From Flavobacteriales bacterium UBA720 (GTDB taxonomy: Bacteria > Bacteroidota > Bacteroidia > Flavobacteriales > Weeksellaceae), in contig DBLQ01000023.1 in NCBI GenBank assembly GCA_002297505.1, positions 25,875 through 77,738 of the forward strand: a stretch of 51,864 nt of DNA. The letters are read 5' to 3'. Every line of letters starts with the position of its first letter. Position 1 is the first letter of the stretch. The notes below the pieces were generated by a model that was not told the DNA's origin, did not search any database, and saw nothing but the letters and a program-made list of their open reading frames with translations. Of this stretch, positions 25,595 to 33,635 are shown piece after piece. Both the position numbers and the translations under genes were made by a program.

Positions 25595-26818
25595 ATGTAT
25601 TCAATAATAGACATAGAAAGTAACGGCGCTCCATTCCGGAAAGAAAGTATTATCGAGATTGCGATCTATCGGTTTGATGGTCATGAGATTACAGACCAGT
25701 TTATATCGCTTGTGAATCCCGAAGCTGAGATTTCTGCCTTTGTGCAAAAACTGACAGGAATTACCTCAAAAATGGTCATCACGGCTCCAAAATTCCATGA
25801 GATTGCCAAACGTGTGGTCGAGATCACCCAGGATTCTGTCTTAGTTGGACACAATATAGATTTTGATTACAGGATGCTTCGCCAGTCCTTTAAACGGCTT
25901 GGCTACGAATTCAAAATCAACACTTTAGATACAATTCCTTTAGCTAAAAAGCTGATTCCTGAAGAGAAAAGTTACTCCTTAAGTAAACTTTGCAAATCGA
26001 TCGGAATTCCGCTGAGCGAGGCGCACCGTGCAAGCGGGGACGCACGTGCCACTTTGGACCTGTTTAAATTATTAATAATCAAAGACAAAGATAATGAAAT
26101 CATAGAATCGCATCAGGAAGCAAATCCTGCTAAAAATTATATCAGTAAGATCCAGATTCTGACGGAAGACCTTCCGAATGAGCGTGGCATTCTGTATTTC
26201 CAGAATTCCGACGGTAAAATTATTTTTTCTGATGTGGTAGATGACCTCTATAAATCTGCAAAAAAAATATTGGAATCTGACAAATCCAGACTGCAGAAAA
26301 TCCAGGACGATACAGAAAATATTTCTTACGAACTCACAGGTACCGACCTGATTGCCAAGCTGATGATGCAGACCAAAGGCATCCAGAAGCGGCAACTGCT
26401 GAACTTCGGATTGTATTACCGCAAGAATAAATTTGTCCTGGAGAAAACAAGAAACAAGGAAGATAAACCGCTGCTGAAATTCAAAAGCTATACGCAAGGT
26501 CTCAAGGCACTGAACTATCTCAAAACCAGTCCGGAATTGAACGATTTGGAACAGATCTCTCAAAAAATAAGCCTTAAGCACAGGAATGAGATTTGGACTT
26601 CTGCCGGAAGAACGTTGGGCGAGAAAGCATTCCTGATCATTGAAAAAGGTAAGTTAACGGGCTTCGGATTCTACGAACTGTACCATCAGATTCAGTCTTT
26701 GGAAAAAATCAAAAAGCTGATGTTGCCTGTGAAATCCTTTACGCAGGATTTGCAGAATGATTTGCAATTGGCCTTGTTGCGAAATGAATTTGAGGTGGCG
26801 GAATTGCCGAAGAATTGA
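25595..26818 (+). CDS. DnaQ-like 3'-5' exonuclease with a degenerate GIY-YIG domain
   Basis: A 407-residue protein. Residues 1-165 form a DEDDh exonuclease: Asp6 and Glu8 (DIESNG), GHNIDFDYRML (85-95) and His144/Asp149 (HRASGDA). Residues 190-285 then read like the start of UvrC/Cho: LPNERGILYFQNSDGKIIFS (193-212) in place of LPxxPGVYxFxxxxGxxxYVG, and later a helix GTDLIAKLMMQTKG followed by QLLN, like the TxxEALLLE and KPxxN region. The GIY tyrosine and the YIG motif are altered, so nuclease activity of that part is doubtful. A further 120 residues of alpha/beta sequence end the protein. It probably acts in DNA repair; the exonuclease part is confident. Confidence 0.85.
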   Translation: MYSIIDIESNGAPFRKESIIEIAIYRFDGHEITDQFISLVNPEAEISAFVQKLTGITSKMVITAPKFHEIAKRVVEITQDSVLVGHNIDFDYRMLRQSFKRLGYEFKINTLDTIPLAKKLIPEEKSYSLSKLCKSIGIPLSEAHRASGDARATLDLFKLLIIKDKDNEIIESHQEANPAKNYISKIQILTEDLPNERGILYFQNSDGKIIFSDVVDDLYKSAKKILESDKSRLQKIQDDTENISYELTGTDLIAKLMMQTKGIQKRQLLNFGLYYRKNKFVLEKTRNKEDKPLLKFKSYTQGLKALNYLKTSPELNDLEQISQKISLKHRNEIWTSAGRTLGEKAFLIIEKGKLTGFGFYELYHQIQSLEKIKKLMLPVKSFTQDLQNDLQLALLRNEFEVAELPKN

Positions 26819-26866
26819 CTAATTCAACTCGAAGCATTTATAATATTAAAAACTAAAAAACTTACC

Positions 26867-27694
26867 ATGAAAACATTGATTTTAACTTTTGTCTTAATTA
26901 TTGAGACAATACACGCCCAGACTCATCGCTTTATTTATGAGTTTAAATTCAAACAAAATCCTAAGCAAGCTGAATTTAAAAAAGAAAATATGACACTGGA
27001 TGTCAATCCTGACAATGTCAAATTTTACAATTACCACTACGTTACGATTGACTCAACCAATATTACAAAGGGACAAAACAGCCAGCTTTGGGACACGTCT
27101 ACGCCTGTTATTGTGAGAGGTAAAAATTCTAATATCAATAGCAATTATATCTTAATTAACGATGTTTTTGTTTACGATACCGAAAGTAAAATGCATTGGA
27201 ATCTCGAAAAAGAAACTAAAAAGTTTGAGAATTATACTTTGCAAAAGGCTACTACCAATTTCGGCGGACGCCATTGGACGGCTTGGTTTTGTAAAGAAAT
27301 CAATATTCCTGAAGGCCCTTATAAATTTCGTGGTTTGCCCGGGATGATCTTTCAAATATATGATGACAAGAATAATTTTGAGTTTACCTTAGTGAAAAGT
27401 TTTAAACTCAATTCTACTTATAAAACACCGTTTATTCAAAGTTTTTATGGTCAGAAACCAATCAAAACCACTCAGGAAAATATCGATAAAATGTTGATGA
27501 ACGAATATAAAGACCCTTATCATGACACTCGTGAAGAATTTAAAAAGAATTCTAATACGACATTTAGCATTAATGGTGTCGATGTAAAAGACATCAGTCA
27601 GTTTAAAGAATTGACTGAATCACGACAACGTTACATAAGGGAAAATAATAATCCAATTGAAGTCAATAAGGCATTACAATATCCGGAAAGTTAG
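26867..27694 (+). CDS. GLPGLI family protein
   Basis: A 275-residue exported protein: signal peptide 1 to about 18 ending at HAQ. The central strand FRGLPGMIFQI (153-163) is the signature that names the GLPGLI family (TIGR01200), common in Flavobacteria and usually of unknown function in the periplasm. Upstream, GRHWTAWFCKEI (133-144) is the region that normally precedes the signature. The C-terminus is charged and rich in Asn. It is AT-rich and stands alone before the lysA leader. Confidence 0.88.
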   Translation: MKTLILTFVLIIETIHAQTHRFIYEFKFKQNPKQAEFKKENMTLDVNPDNVKFYNYHYVTIDSTNITKGQNSQLWDTSTPVIVRGKNSNINSNYILINDVFVYDTESKMHWNLEKETKKFENYTLQKATTNFGGRHWTAWFCKEINIPEGPYKFRGLPGMIFQIYDDKNNFEFTLVKSFKLNSTYKTPFIQSFYGQKPIKTTQENIDKMLMNEYKDPYHDTREEFKKNSNTTFSINGVDVKDISQFKELTESRQRYIRENNNPIEVNKALQYPES

Positions 27695-27766
27695 CAGAAA
27701 TTTTCTCCAATACATTATGTGAAATCTAATTCCAATGTCTACCAAAATAAAAATCACCGTAAAACA

Positions 27767-27797
27767 TTGCAGGATTTACAGATAAACTCTAATTTTG
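27767..27797 (+). promoter_or_regulatory. Promoter of the lysA leader
   Basis: TTG (27767-27769), a 20-base spacer and TAATTTTG (27790-27797) fit the Bacteroidota consensus TTG-N17-23-TAnnTTTG. Transcription should begin near 27804, giving a leader of about 165 bases before lysA and about 15 bases before the leader-peptide ATG. Confidence 0.6.
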
Positions 27798-27818
27798 CAA
27801 AAATTTTTTAACATCGCA

Positions 27819-27890
27819 ATGCAAATATTTACGCAAAATAAAATCGGGAAAAAGGGAGCCGTAAGGTTCTCTAAGGTTTGGAATGTATAA
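27819..27890 (+). CDS. Putative lysA leader peptide (23 residues)
   Basis: An open frame from ATG at 27819 to TAA at 27888-27890, entirely inside the lysA leader. It reads MQIFTQNKIGKK, then GAVRFSKVWNV. Four of the 23 codons are Lys: residue 8, the tandem pair 11-12 and residue 19. It is too small to be credible from composition alone. The support is positional: it starts just after a good promoter and its stop codon overlaps the first bases of the antiterminator strand. It could be a codon-sensing leader or, given the C-terminal RFSKVWNV, an arrest-type peptide. No similar sequence was searched. Confidence 0.55.
   Translation: MQIFTQNKIGKKGAVRFSKVWNV
27853..27872 (+). promoter_or_regulatory. 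Leader hairpin with GNRA-type loop
   Basis: AGGGAGCC (27853-27860), loop GTAA, and GGTTCTCT (27865-27872) form an 8-bp stem with two G-U pairs. It lies inside the leader peptide frame, just after its tandem Lys codons, and may act as a pause hairpin. Confidence 0.45.
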
Positions 27891-27930
27891 AGAGTTGCGT
27901 GCATAAGATATCTATTGCGGCAGACTCTTT
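27889..27930 (+). promoter_or_regulatory. Candidate antiterminator of the lysA attenuator
   Basis: AAAGAGTT (27889-27896) can pair with GACTCTTT (27923-27930; seven Watson-Crick pairs plus one wobble). The second strand is also the 5' arm of the terminator at 27919-27954, so the two structures exclude one another. The first strand begins inside the leader-peptide stop codon. Confidence 0.5.
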
Positions 27931-27954
27931 CTTGGAAGAATCTGCCTTTTTATT
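27919..27954 (+). terminator. Attenuator terminator upstream of lysA
   Basis: GGCAGA-c-TCTTT (27919-27930), loop CTTG, and GAAGA-a-TCTGCC (27935-27946) form a stem of 11 pairs with a single C-A mismatch, followed by TTTTTATTTT. It ends about 15 bases before the lysA ATG in the sense direction, with no gene between, so it serves as an attenuator rather than an end for the gene upstream. Confidence 0.8.
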
Positions 27955-27969
27955 TTAAAAATCTACCTT

Positions 27970-29169
27970 ATGACAAATCAGGATTTGCTGGCTATAGCAA
28001 AAGAATTCGGGACTCCCGTTTATGTGTATGACGTTCAATCGATACGCGAACAATATGAAAAACTGACGTCTTCTTTCTCGAAGAACACCCGGTTTTTCTA
28101 CGCAGCCAAAGCTTTAACCAATATCAACATCCTGAAATATGTCGAAAAGCTGGGCGCTTCTCTGGATTGTGTATCAATTAATGAAGTAAAACTGGGTTTG
28201 AAAGCCGGCTTCTCCAATGACAGAATCCTTTTCACACCCAACTGTGTTGACCTTGCAGAAATCGAAGAAGCAATGTCTCTGAATGTTCATATCAACATCG
28301 ATAATATTTCGATTCTGGAACAATTTGGGAACAAATTCGGTGGTTCTTATCCGATTTTTGTGAGAATCAATCCCCATATTTTTGCGGGTGGCAATTATAA
28401 GATCTCAACCGGCCATATCGATTCCAAATTCGGAATTTCCATTCACCAGCTGCGTCACATCGAACGTGTTATGAAATCGACCAACATCAATGTGGAAGGT
28501 CTTCATATGCACACCGGGAGCGAGATCAAAGATCCGGATGTTTTCCTTCAGGGTCTTGACATTATGTTTGAACTGGCTGAACATTTTCCGAACTTGAAAT
28601 ATCTGGATATGGGAAGCGGTTTCAAAGTGCCTTATCAGGACGGCGATCTTGAAACAGATGTAAAATCACTTGGAAAAAAGGTGAATGCTGCAATTAAAAA
28701 TCACGAGGAAACTTCCGGTAAAAAATTGCAGCTCTGGTTTGAGCCTGGAAAATTTCTGGTGAGCAAAAGCGGACATTTTCTGGTGAAATCCAATGTTATC
28801 AAGCAAACGACAGCGACGGTTTTTGTAGGCGTCAACTCAGGATTCAATCATCTGATCCGCCCGATGTTCTACGATTCTTATCACATTATAGAGAATCTTT
28901 CAAATCCAAAAGGACCGGAAAGAATCTATACCGTTGTTGGAAACATCTGCGAGACAGACACTTTTGCCTGGGATAGAAAAATCAACGAAGTGAGAGAAGG
29001 TGACGTCATTGTTTTCAGAAATGCCGGAGCGTATGGTTTTGAAATGAGTTCCAATTTCAACTCCAGATTGAAGCCGGCTGAAGTGATGTTCCTGGATGGC
29101 AAAGCGCATCTGATCCGCAGAAGAGATGAGTTTGAAGATTTATTAAAGAATCAGATAGAAGTATTGTAA
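27970..29169 (+). CDS. lysA: Diaminopimelate decarboxylase
   Basis: Catalyses the last step of lysine synthesis, decarboxylating meso-diaminopimelate to L-lysine with PLP in the cytoplasm. The 399-residue fold type III protein has the PLP lysine Lys47 (YAAKA), HMHTGS (179-184), the glycine turn MGSGF (214-218), FEPGK (257-261), CETDTFA (327-333) with the active-site Cys327 across the dimer, and Tyr355 in AGAYGFEMSSNFN. No other lysine gene lies nearby. Its transcription probably depends on the attenuator in the leader. Confidence 0.95.
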   Translation: MTNQDLLAIAKEFGTPVYVYDVQSIREQYEKLTSSFSKNTRFFYAAKALTNINILKYVEKLGASLDCVSINEVKLGLKAGFSNDRILFTPNCVDLAEIEEAMSLNVHINIDNISILEQFGNKFGGSYPIFVRINPHIFAGGNYKISTGHIDSKFGISIHQLRHIERVMKSTNINVEGLHMHTGSEIKDPDVFLQGLDIMFELAEHFPNLKYLDMGSGFKVPYQDGDLETDVKSLGKKVNAAIKNHEETSGKKLQLWFEPGKFLVSKSGHFLVKSNVIKQTTATVFVGVNSGFNHLIRPMFYDSYHIIENLSNPKGPERIYTVVGNICETDTFAWDRKINEVREGDVIVFRNAGAYGFEMSSNFNSRLKPAEVMFLDGKAHLIRRRDEFEDLLKNQIEVL

Positions 29170-29227
29170 GCATCAGTGATTTGGCACAGATTTTCTTAAT
29201 TTTATCTTCGAATCAAAATCAAATTCT

Positions 29228-29737
29228 ATGAAATCAATATTATTCTCATTGAGCTTATTATTAGGCAGTTTCGTCTTTGCTCAAAGCAATAACGATGTAG
29301 AAGAGTCGCTGAATATGGACATCCCGATGAATGATGCCTCTACCAGTGCGGTTACTTACAATGTCCGCGGTGTTTATCAGATAGACGACGCCATCTGCGA
29401 TCGTTCGATCTTCAAAAGCCTGCGCTATCCCGGCGGTTCCGATGCATACCTGAAAGATCTGAAGACGAATCTGCAGAAGAATGTCAACTGGAGCAGCTAC
29501 GCCGTGAATGGCCTGTTTTTTATCAAACTTTACATCAACAAAGATGGCGTACTTTCTAAAATTGAAGCAGGCCCTAATGTAGCGAACAGCGCGCCGCTTC
29601 TTAATGATTTGAAAGATGCAGCCGCAAAAGCTAATAAAACCTGGATTCCTGCCAAATGTAACAATGTTCCCATCGATTCCAAAGCGATCGTCAAAATTGA
29701 CTTTTCGTCGATGACTTACGACAATGCTTTTAATTAA
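29228..29737 (+). CDS. Secreted TonB C-terminal-like protein
   Basis: A 169-residue protein with a signal peptide (residues 1-19, ending FAQ). The C-terminal 100 residues include SLRYPGGSDAYLKDLKTNL, FFIKLYINKDGVLSKIEAG and a final strand AIVKIDFS. This is the pattern of TonB C-terminal domains that occur as secreted single-domain proteins in Bacteroidota (FxVxxDGxVxxxxV-like strand). There is no transmembrane anchor or proline-rich spacer, so it is not an ordinary TonB. A palindromic terminator follows. Confidence 0.65.
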   Translation: MKSILFSLSLLLGSFVFAQSNNDVEESLNMDIPMNDASTSAVTYNVRGVYQIDDAICDRSIFKSLRYPGGSDAYLKDLKTNLQKNVNWSSYAVNGLFFIKLYINKDGVLSKIEAGPNVANSAPLLNDLKDAAAKANKTWIPAKCNNVPIDSKAIVKIDFSSMTYDNAFN

Positions 29738-29746
29738 TATCAATAG

Positions 29747-29773
29747 AAAAACCGCTACATGTAGCGGTTTTTT
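29747..29773. terminator. Bidirectional intrinsic terminator
   Basis: AAAACCGCTAC and GTAGCGGTTTT with an AT centre form a nearly perfect palindrome, flanked by an A-run on the left and T-run on the right. It can end the secreted-protein gene and also stop transcription from the minus strand. Confidence 0.85.
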
Positions 29774-29915
29774 ATTAGTTCTTACCCTCTTCCGAAATCT
29801 CTCATTAAAAAAGCATCCAGAATCTGAATGCTTATTTTCTTCATTTGGATCTTTGATCTATCTCTAGATTTCTACAAAAGTAGAATTAAAAATCCACCCG
29901 TGAAATGAATCTCGG

Positions 29916-30485
29916 TTAATAAATGCGGCGCCTGATTCTGCTAAGTGCCTGTGGTGTAATGCCCATGTAAGATGCTATGTGCTTCAGCGGAATCTTCTGA
30001 AAAAGGTCCGGCTGCTGCTTCAGCAAGGAGAGATAGCGTTCTTCGGCGGTCTCACTGAGGAATGAGAATTCCCGGTTCAGTTTCTCCACATAGAGGGTTT
30101 CCACAGTGAGGCGACCCACCAGATTACCGATTGGAACGGTCTGATAAATATGTTGGAGATCATCATGATGAATCTGCCATACCACCATGTCGGTCAGGGC
30201 TTCGATATTGCATCTGGACGGCGTTCTCTGCGTAAACGAATCATAGGCCGTAAGGAATTGATGCTGAAAAACAAACCGTACGGTCAATTCCTTATTTTCC
30301 TTGTTGAAAAAAAGGCGTGCAGCACCGGATTCTACAAAGGAAAGATAATTATCTACCTCGCCTCTCTGCAAAATCAGCTCTTTCTTTTTAAATTCCTTTC
30401 TTTTATTTTTTTCGACGAAAGGTTTCCAGTTTTCTTCGGTAATCGGAATTCCTTTGGCCAGCAAAAATTGTCTGATAAATTCCAT
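29916..30485 (-). CDS. Crp/Fnr family transcriptional regulator
   Basis: A 189-residue regulator. Residues about 25-115 form a cyclic-nucleotide-binding-like beta roll (FKKKELILQRGEVDNYLSFVESGAARLF region) but lack the Cys cluster of Fnr and a clear cAMP phosphate loop. A dimer helix follows. The C-terminal helix-turn-helix is IPLKHIASYMGITPQALSRI (164-183), as in the Bacteroidota Crp-like group. Targets unknown. It is 7 bases behind surE on the same strand and probably cotranscribed. Confidence 0.88.
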   Translation of the reverse strand: MEFIRQFLLAKGIPITEENWKPFVEKNKRKEFKKKELILQRGEVDNYLSFVESGAARLFFNKENKELTVRFVFQHQFLTAYDSFTQRTPSRCNIEALTDMVVWQIHHDDLQHIYQTVPIGNLVGRLTVETLYVEKLNREFSFLSETAEERYLSLLKQQPDLFQKIPLKHIASYMGITPQALSRIRRRIY

Positions 30486-30492
30486 CCATGTG

Positions 30493-31257
30493 TTATTTAT
30501 ATATAGAATTCAGTTCGTTCATGTATTCGTAGGCGGTAAGGTCAAACTTGACCGGAACAATGCTGATGTAGCCATTGGCCAGTGCCGTTTCGTCCGCATC
30601 TTCGGATTCATCCATATTGTTGAAATAGCCGGTGAGCCAGTAATATTTTCTGCCGTGCGGATTGGTTCTTTCGTCAAAACTTTCTTCCCACTTGGCATTC
30701 GCCTGTTTGCAGATTTTGACACCTTTGATTTCAGATTTTTCCAGTTTCGGAATGTTGACATTCAGCACAACACCTTTCGGCATTGGGTTTTCCAGCGTTT
30801 TCAGAATAATATCTTTGATAAAATCCTCAGCCTGGTCAAAGTCGGCTTCCCATTTCAAATCAGACAATGAAAATCCTATCGCTTGTAGTCCTTCTACTCC
30901 GGCTTCCACAGCCGCACTCATTGTCCCGGAATAGATGACATTGATGGAAGAATTGGCACCGTGATTAATTCCCGAAACCACCAAATCCGGTTTTCGTGGA
31001 AGGATTTTATCCAAAGCCATTTTTACACAGTCCACAGGTGTTCCGGAGCAGGAGAAATCTTTTTGAGGACCATCAAGATTGAGTTCTTCGAAGCTCAATG
31101 TTGAATTAATAGTGATAGCGTGACCTTTGCCGCTTTGGGGAGAGTTGGGAGCCACAACGATAACGTCTCCTATGTCATTGACAATGCTGATGAGTTTTCT
31201 GATGCCAGGCGCAGTAATTCCGTCGTCATTGGTTACCAAGATCAATGGTCTGTTCAT
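30493..31257 (-). CDS. surE: 5'/3'-nucleotidase SurE
   Basis: A metal-dependent phosphatase on nucleoside monophosphates, cytoplasmic, linked to survival in stationary phase. The 254-residue length is normal. TNDDGI (9-14) carries the metal-binding Asp11 and Asp12, NSPQSGKGHAIT (38-49) carries Ser42, and SGINHGANSS (95-104) carries Asn98. SGTMSAAVEAG (110-120) completes the site. Divergent from prc across 175 bases. Confidence 0.95.
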   Translation of the reverse strand: MNRPLILVTNDDGITAPGIRKLISIVNDIGDVIVVAPNSPQSGKGHAITINSTLSFEELNLDGPQKDFSCSGTPVDCVKMALDKILPRKPDLVVSGINHGANSSINVIYSGTMSAAVEAGVEGLQAIGFSLSDLKWEADFDQAEDFIKDIILKTLENPMPKGVVLNVNIPKLEKSEIKGVKICKQANAKWEESFDERTNPHGRKYYWLTGYFNNMDESEDADETALANGYISIVPVKFDLTAYEYMNELNSIYK

Positions 31258-31352
31258 AAATTTCCAGTTTTATATTTTTAACTTTTTTTGTCAGTTTTCT
31301 AAAATTATACCAAAAATAGCCAATTAATAATACTTTAATTAAAATAAGGTGT

Positions 31353-31360
31353 TAAATTTG
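31353..31360 (+). promoter_or_regulatory. Candidate -7 element for prc
   Basis: TAAATTTG followed by G matches TAnnTTTG and lies 72 bases before the prc ATG, giving a leader of about 65 bases. No -33 element at the standard spacing. Confidence 0.35.
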
Positions 31361-31432
31361 GTTTTGTTTTTGAATCGTGAAGTAACATTCAAAGCAAAGA
31401 AATTACTAATCCAAGTACAGATTTAAAATTAT

Positions 31433-33553
31433 ATGTTCAAGACAATCAAGTTCAAGAAACTGCTGATGTTTGCGCCGCTGATGACGCTGATGTTCTGTTT
31501 CAACTCCCCACAAAATGATGATGAAAAAATGCAGACCATCATGGTCAGCGTAAAAAACACACTCTCCTATCTTCATTATAGCCCAAAACCGATTAATGAT
31601 GCTTATTCACAGGATGTGTATGAGAAATATTTTGAAAGTGTGGATGCCTCAAAGCGTTACTTCCTGCAATCTGACATGGACGAATTCAAAAAGCACTACA
31701 CAAAGCTGGATGATTATCTTAATCAAGGAAATTTAGTTTTTTATAAATTGACTGTTGACAGACTTTATCAGAGAGTAGATGAAATCGATAAAATGACGCA
31801 GGACATTCTTTCTAAACCTATTAATCTGGATGAAAACGATGAATTGATTCTCGAGCCAAAGAAAAGAAGCAATCCTGTGGACGCCAAGCAGCAGCGTGAG
31901 GAATGGAAAAAGTATATCAAGTACAATATCCTTCAGGAAATCGAAACGCTGAACAGCAAGGAGGAAGCTCAGAAAAAGAAGAAAGATTCTGTGGTCAATA
32001 ATAAACTTCCGGACACGATAAAATATGCACCAACCACCGCGGAGCAGAAGCGTATTAAAGCAACATCAGAAGTAAAAGATCTGATTACAGATTCTTTCAG
32101 AAGATTCAAGAAAAGAAAAAAAATGGACTGGTTCACGGTTTATATGAATGCTTACACCGAAGTTTTTGACCCGCACACCAATTATTTTTCTCCGAAAAAC
32201 AAGGAGGAATTTGATATGCAGTTCACGGGAAAAGTGATTGGTATCGGTGCTTTGATTCAGGAAAAGAAAGGTTATCTTTATCTTGGTGAATTGACCATTG
32301 GCGCACCGGCATGGAAATCAAAACAATTGACCGCAGGCGATAAAATCCTGAAAGTCAAATCGAAACCTAACGAAGAACCGGTGAATGTTGTCGGAATGTT
32401 GTCCGACGAAGCGGTAAGATTGATTCGTGGCGAAAAAGGAACGCCTGTCACCTTAACCGTAGAGAAAAAAGACAAAACCATCAAAGAAGTGACGATGATT
32501 CGTGAAGAAGTGGCAATTGAAGACACTTTTGCAAGAAGTGTTGTGGTGAATTCCAAGAATGGTAAAAAATACGGATTTATCTATCTTCCAAGTTTCAACG
32601 TCGATTTTGAAGACCCGAAAGGCAGAAATGCGTCGGACGATATCAAAAATGAATTGATTAAACTGAAAAAGGAAAACGTAGAAGGCATCATCCTGGATCT
32701 CAGAAGCAACGGCGGCGGTTCCCTTACCGAAGTGGGCGACATTATGGGACTGTTTATGAACGCTGGACCTTACGTTCAGGTGAAAGACAGCAGAGGAAAA
32801 ATTCAGGTTTTAAGCAATAAAATGAACGAGCCTGTGTGGACTGGTCCGCTGGTGGTGATGCAAAACGAATTATCGGCTTCGGCTTCGGAAATCCTTGCGG
32901 GTGCTTTTCAAGATTATGGAAGAGCGGCCATCGTAGGCTCTCCACAGTCTTTCGGAAAAGGAACGGTGCAGACTTTTGTGGAATTGAATAGATTCTTGAA
33001 CACCAGTGATGACTTTGGAGCATTGAAATTAACCATCCAGAAATTCTACAGAGTTTCCGGAGAGTCGACTCAAAGAAAAGGTGTAGAATCTGACCTTAAA
33101 ATGAAAGATTTCTTCTCATATGCAGAAGTCGGAGAACGTTTTGACCAGTATGCTTTGCCGTGGGACAAAATCGAGACCACGTCTTATAAGAAACTGACCG
33201 GACTGAATATCCCTCAGTTGCAGGCAGAACTCGACAAACAGTTAGCGGATAACCAAAATTACAAGATGTTGCAGGAATCTGCAGAATGGAAGGAAGCGTT
33301 GGACAAAGAAGAAACTATTACTCTTAATCAAACCAAATTCAATGAACTGATGAAGGCAAGAAAAGCACAAATCGACAAGTTCAAAGGTTTGGACAAGTTC
33401 AATAACGGACTGAAATTTACCATTCATCCGGACGAAGCAGAACGAATGAAAAAAGACGAAGCGTTTGCCAAGAAAACAGAAAACTGGAGAAAAAATCTTG
33501 AACGGGATTTCTATCTGGAAGAAACGGTAGATGTACTTTCGAAGATCAAATAA
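31433..33553 (+). CDS. prc: Carboxy-terminal processing (tail-specific) protease, S41 family
   Basis: A periplasmic serine protease of 706 residues that degrades or trims proteins from the C-terminus. An N-terminal hydrophobic segment (8-22) is the signal or anchor; Cys22 is near its end but Phe at -1 is not a normal lipobox. The N-terminal helical region spans 30-245. A PDZ domain lies at about 262-350, LDLRSNGGGSL at 421-431 and the Ser/Lys dyad at Ser483 (SASASEI) and Lys509 (FGKG), with Asp494 between. A C-terminal DUF3340-like extension ends the protein, as in E. coli Prc. A terminator follows. Confidence 0.93.
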   Translation: MFKTIKFKKLLMFAPLMTLMFCFNSPQNDDEKMQTIMVSVKNTLSYLHYSPKPINDAYSQDVYEKYFESVDASKRYFLQSDMDEFKKHYTKLDDYLNQGNLVFYKLTVDRLYQRVDEIDKMTQDILSKPINLDENDELILEPKKRSNPVDAKQQREEWKKYIKYNILQEIETLNSKEEAQKKKKDSVVNNKLPDTIKYAPTTAEQKRIKATSEVKDLITDSFRRFKKRKKMDWFTVYMNAYTEVFDPHTNYFSPKNKEEFDMQFTGKVIGIGALIQEKKGYLYLGELTIGAPAWKSKQLTAGDKILKVKSKPNEEPVNVVGMLSDEAVRLIRGEKGTPVTLTVEKKDKTIKEVTMIREEVAIEDTFARSVVVNSKNGKKYGFIYLPSFNVDFEDPKGRNASDDIKNELIKLKKENVEGIILDLRSNGGGSLTEVGDIMGLFMNAGPYVQVKDSRGKIQVLSNKMNEPVWTGPLVVMQNELSASASEILAGAFQDYGRAAIVGSPQSFGKGTVQTFVELNRFLNTSDDFGALKLTIQKFYRVSGESTQRKGVESDLKMKDFFSYAEVGERFDQYALPWDKIETTSYKKLTGLNIPQLQAELDKQLADNQNYKMLQESAEWKEALDKEETITLNQTKFNELMKARKAQIDKFKGLDKFNNGLKFTIHPDEAERMKKDEAFAKKTENWRKNLERDFYLEETVDVLSKIK

Positions 33554-33554
33554 C

Positions 33555-33591
33555 AAAAAAGCGGAACTCAAATTTGGTTCCGCTTTTTTTT
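33555..33591. terminator. Bidirectional intrinsic terminator
   Basis: AAAAAA-GCGGAAC, a 9-base loop and GTTCCGC-TTTTTTTT. The A-run on one side and T-run on the other let it serve prc on the plus strand and htpG on the minus strand. Confidence 0.85.
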
Positions 33592-33596
33592 GTGCC

Positions 33597-33629
33597 AAAC
33601 CTTCAAGGTTTCAAAAACCTTGAAGGTTT
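33597..33629. repeat. Short palindromic repeat element
   Basis: Two copies, AAACCTTCAAGGTTT (33597-33611) and AAACCTTGAAGGTTT (33615-33629), are inverted relative to each other, and each is itself a palindrome around one central base. The element lies between the terminator and the htpG stop. Confidence 0.75.
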
Positions 33630-33635
33630 AAATCA

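Noticed and set aside
27804..27969. Lysine riboswitch (L-box) upstream of lysA
   Set aside because: The leader is shorter than the usual lysine aptamer and no L-box core was recognised; the leader frame and alternative hairpins explain it better. A covariance-model search would settle it.
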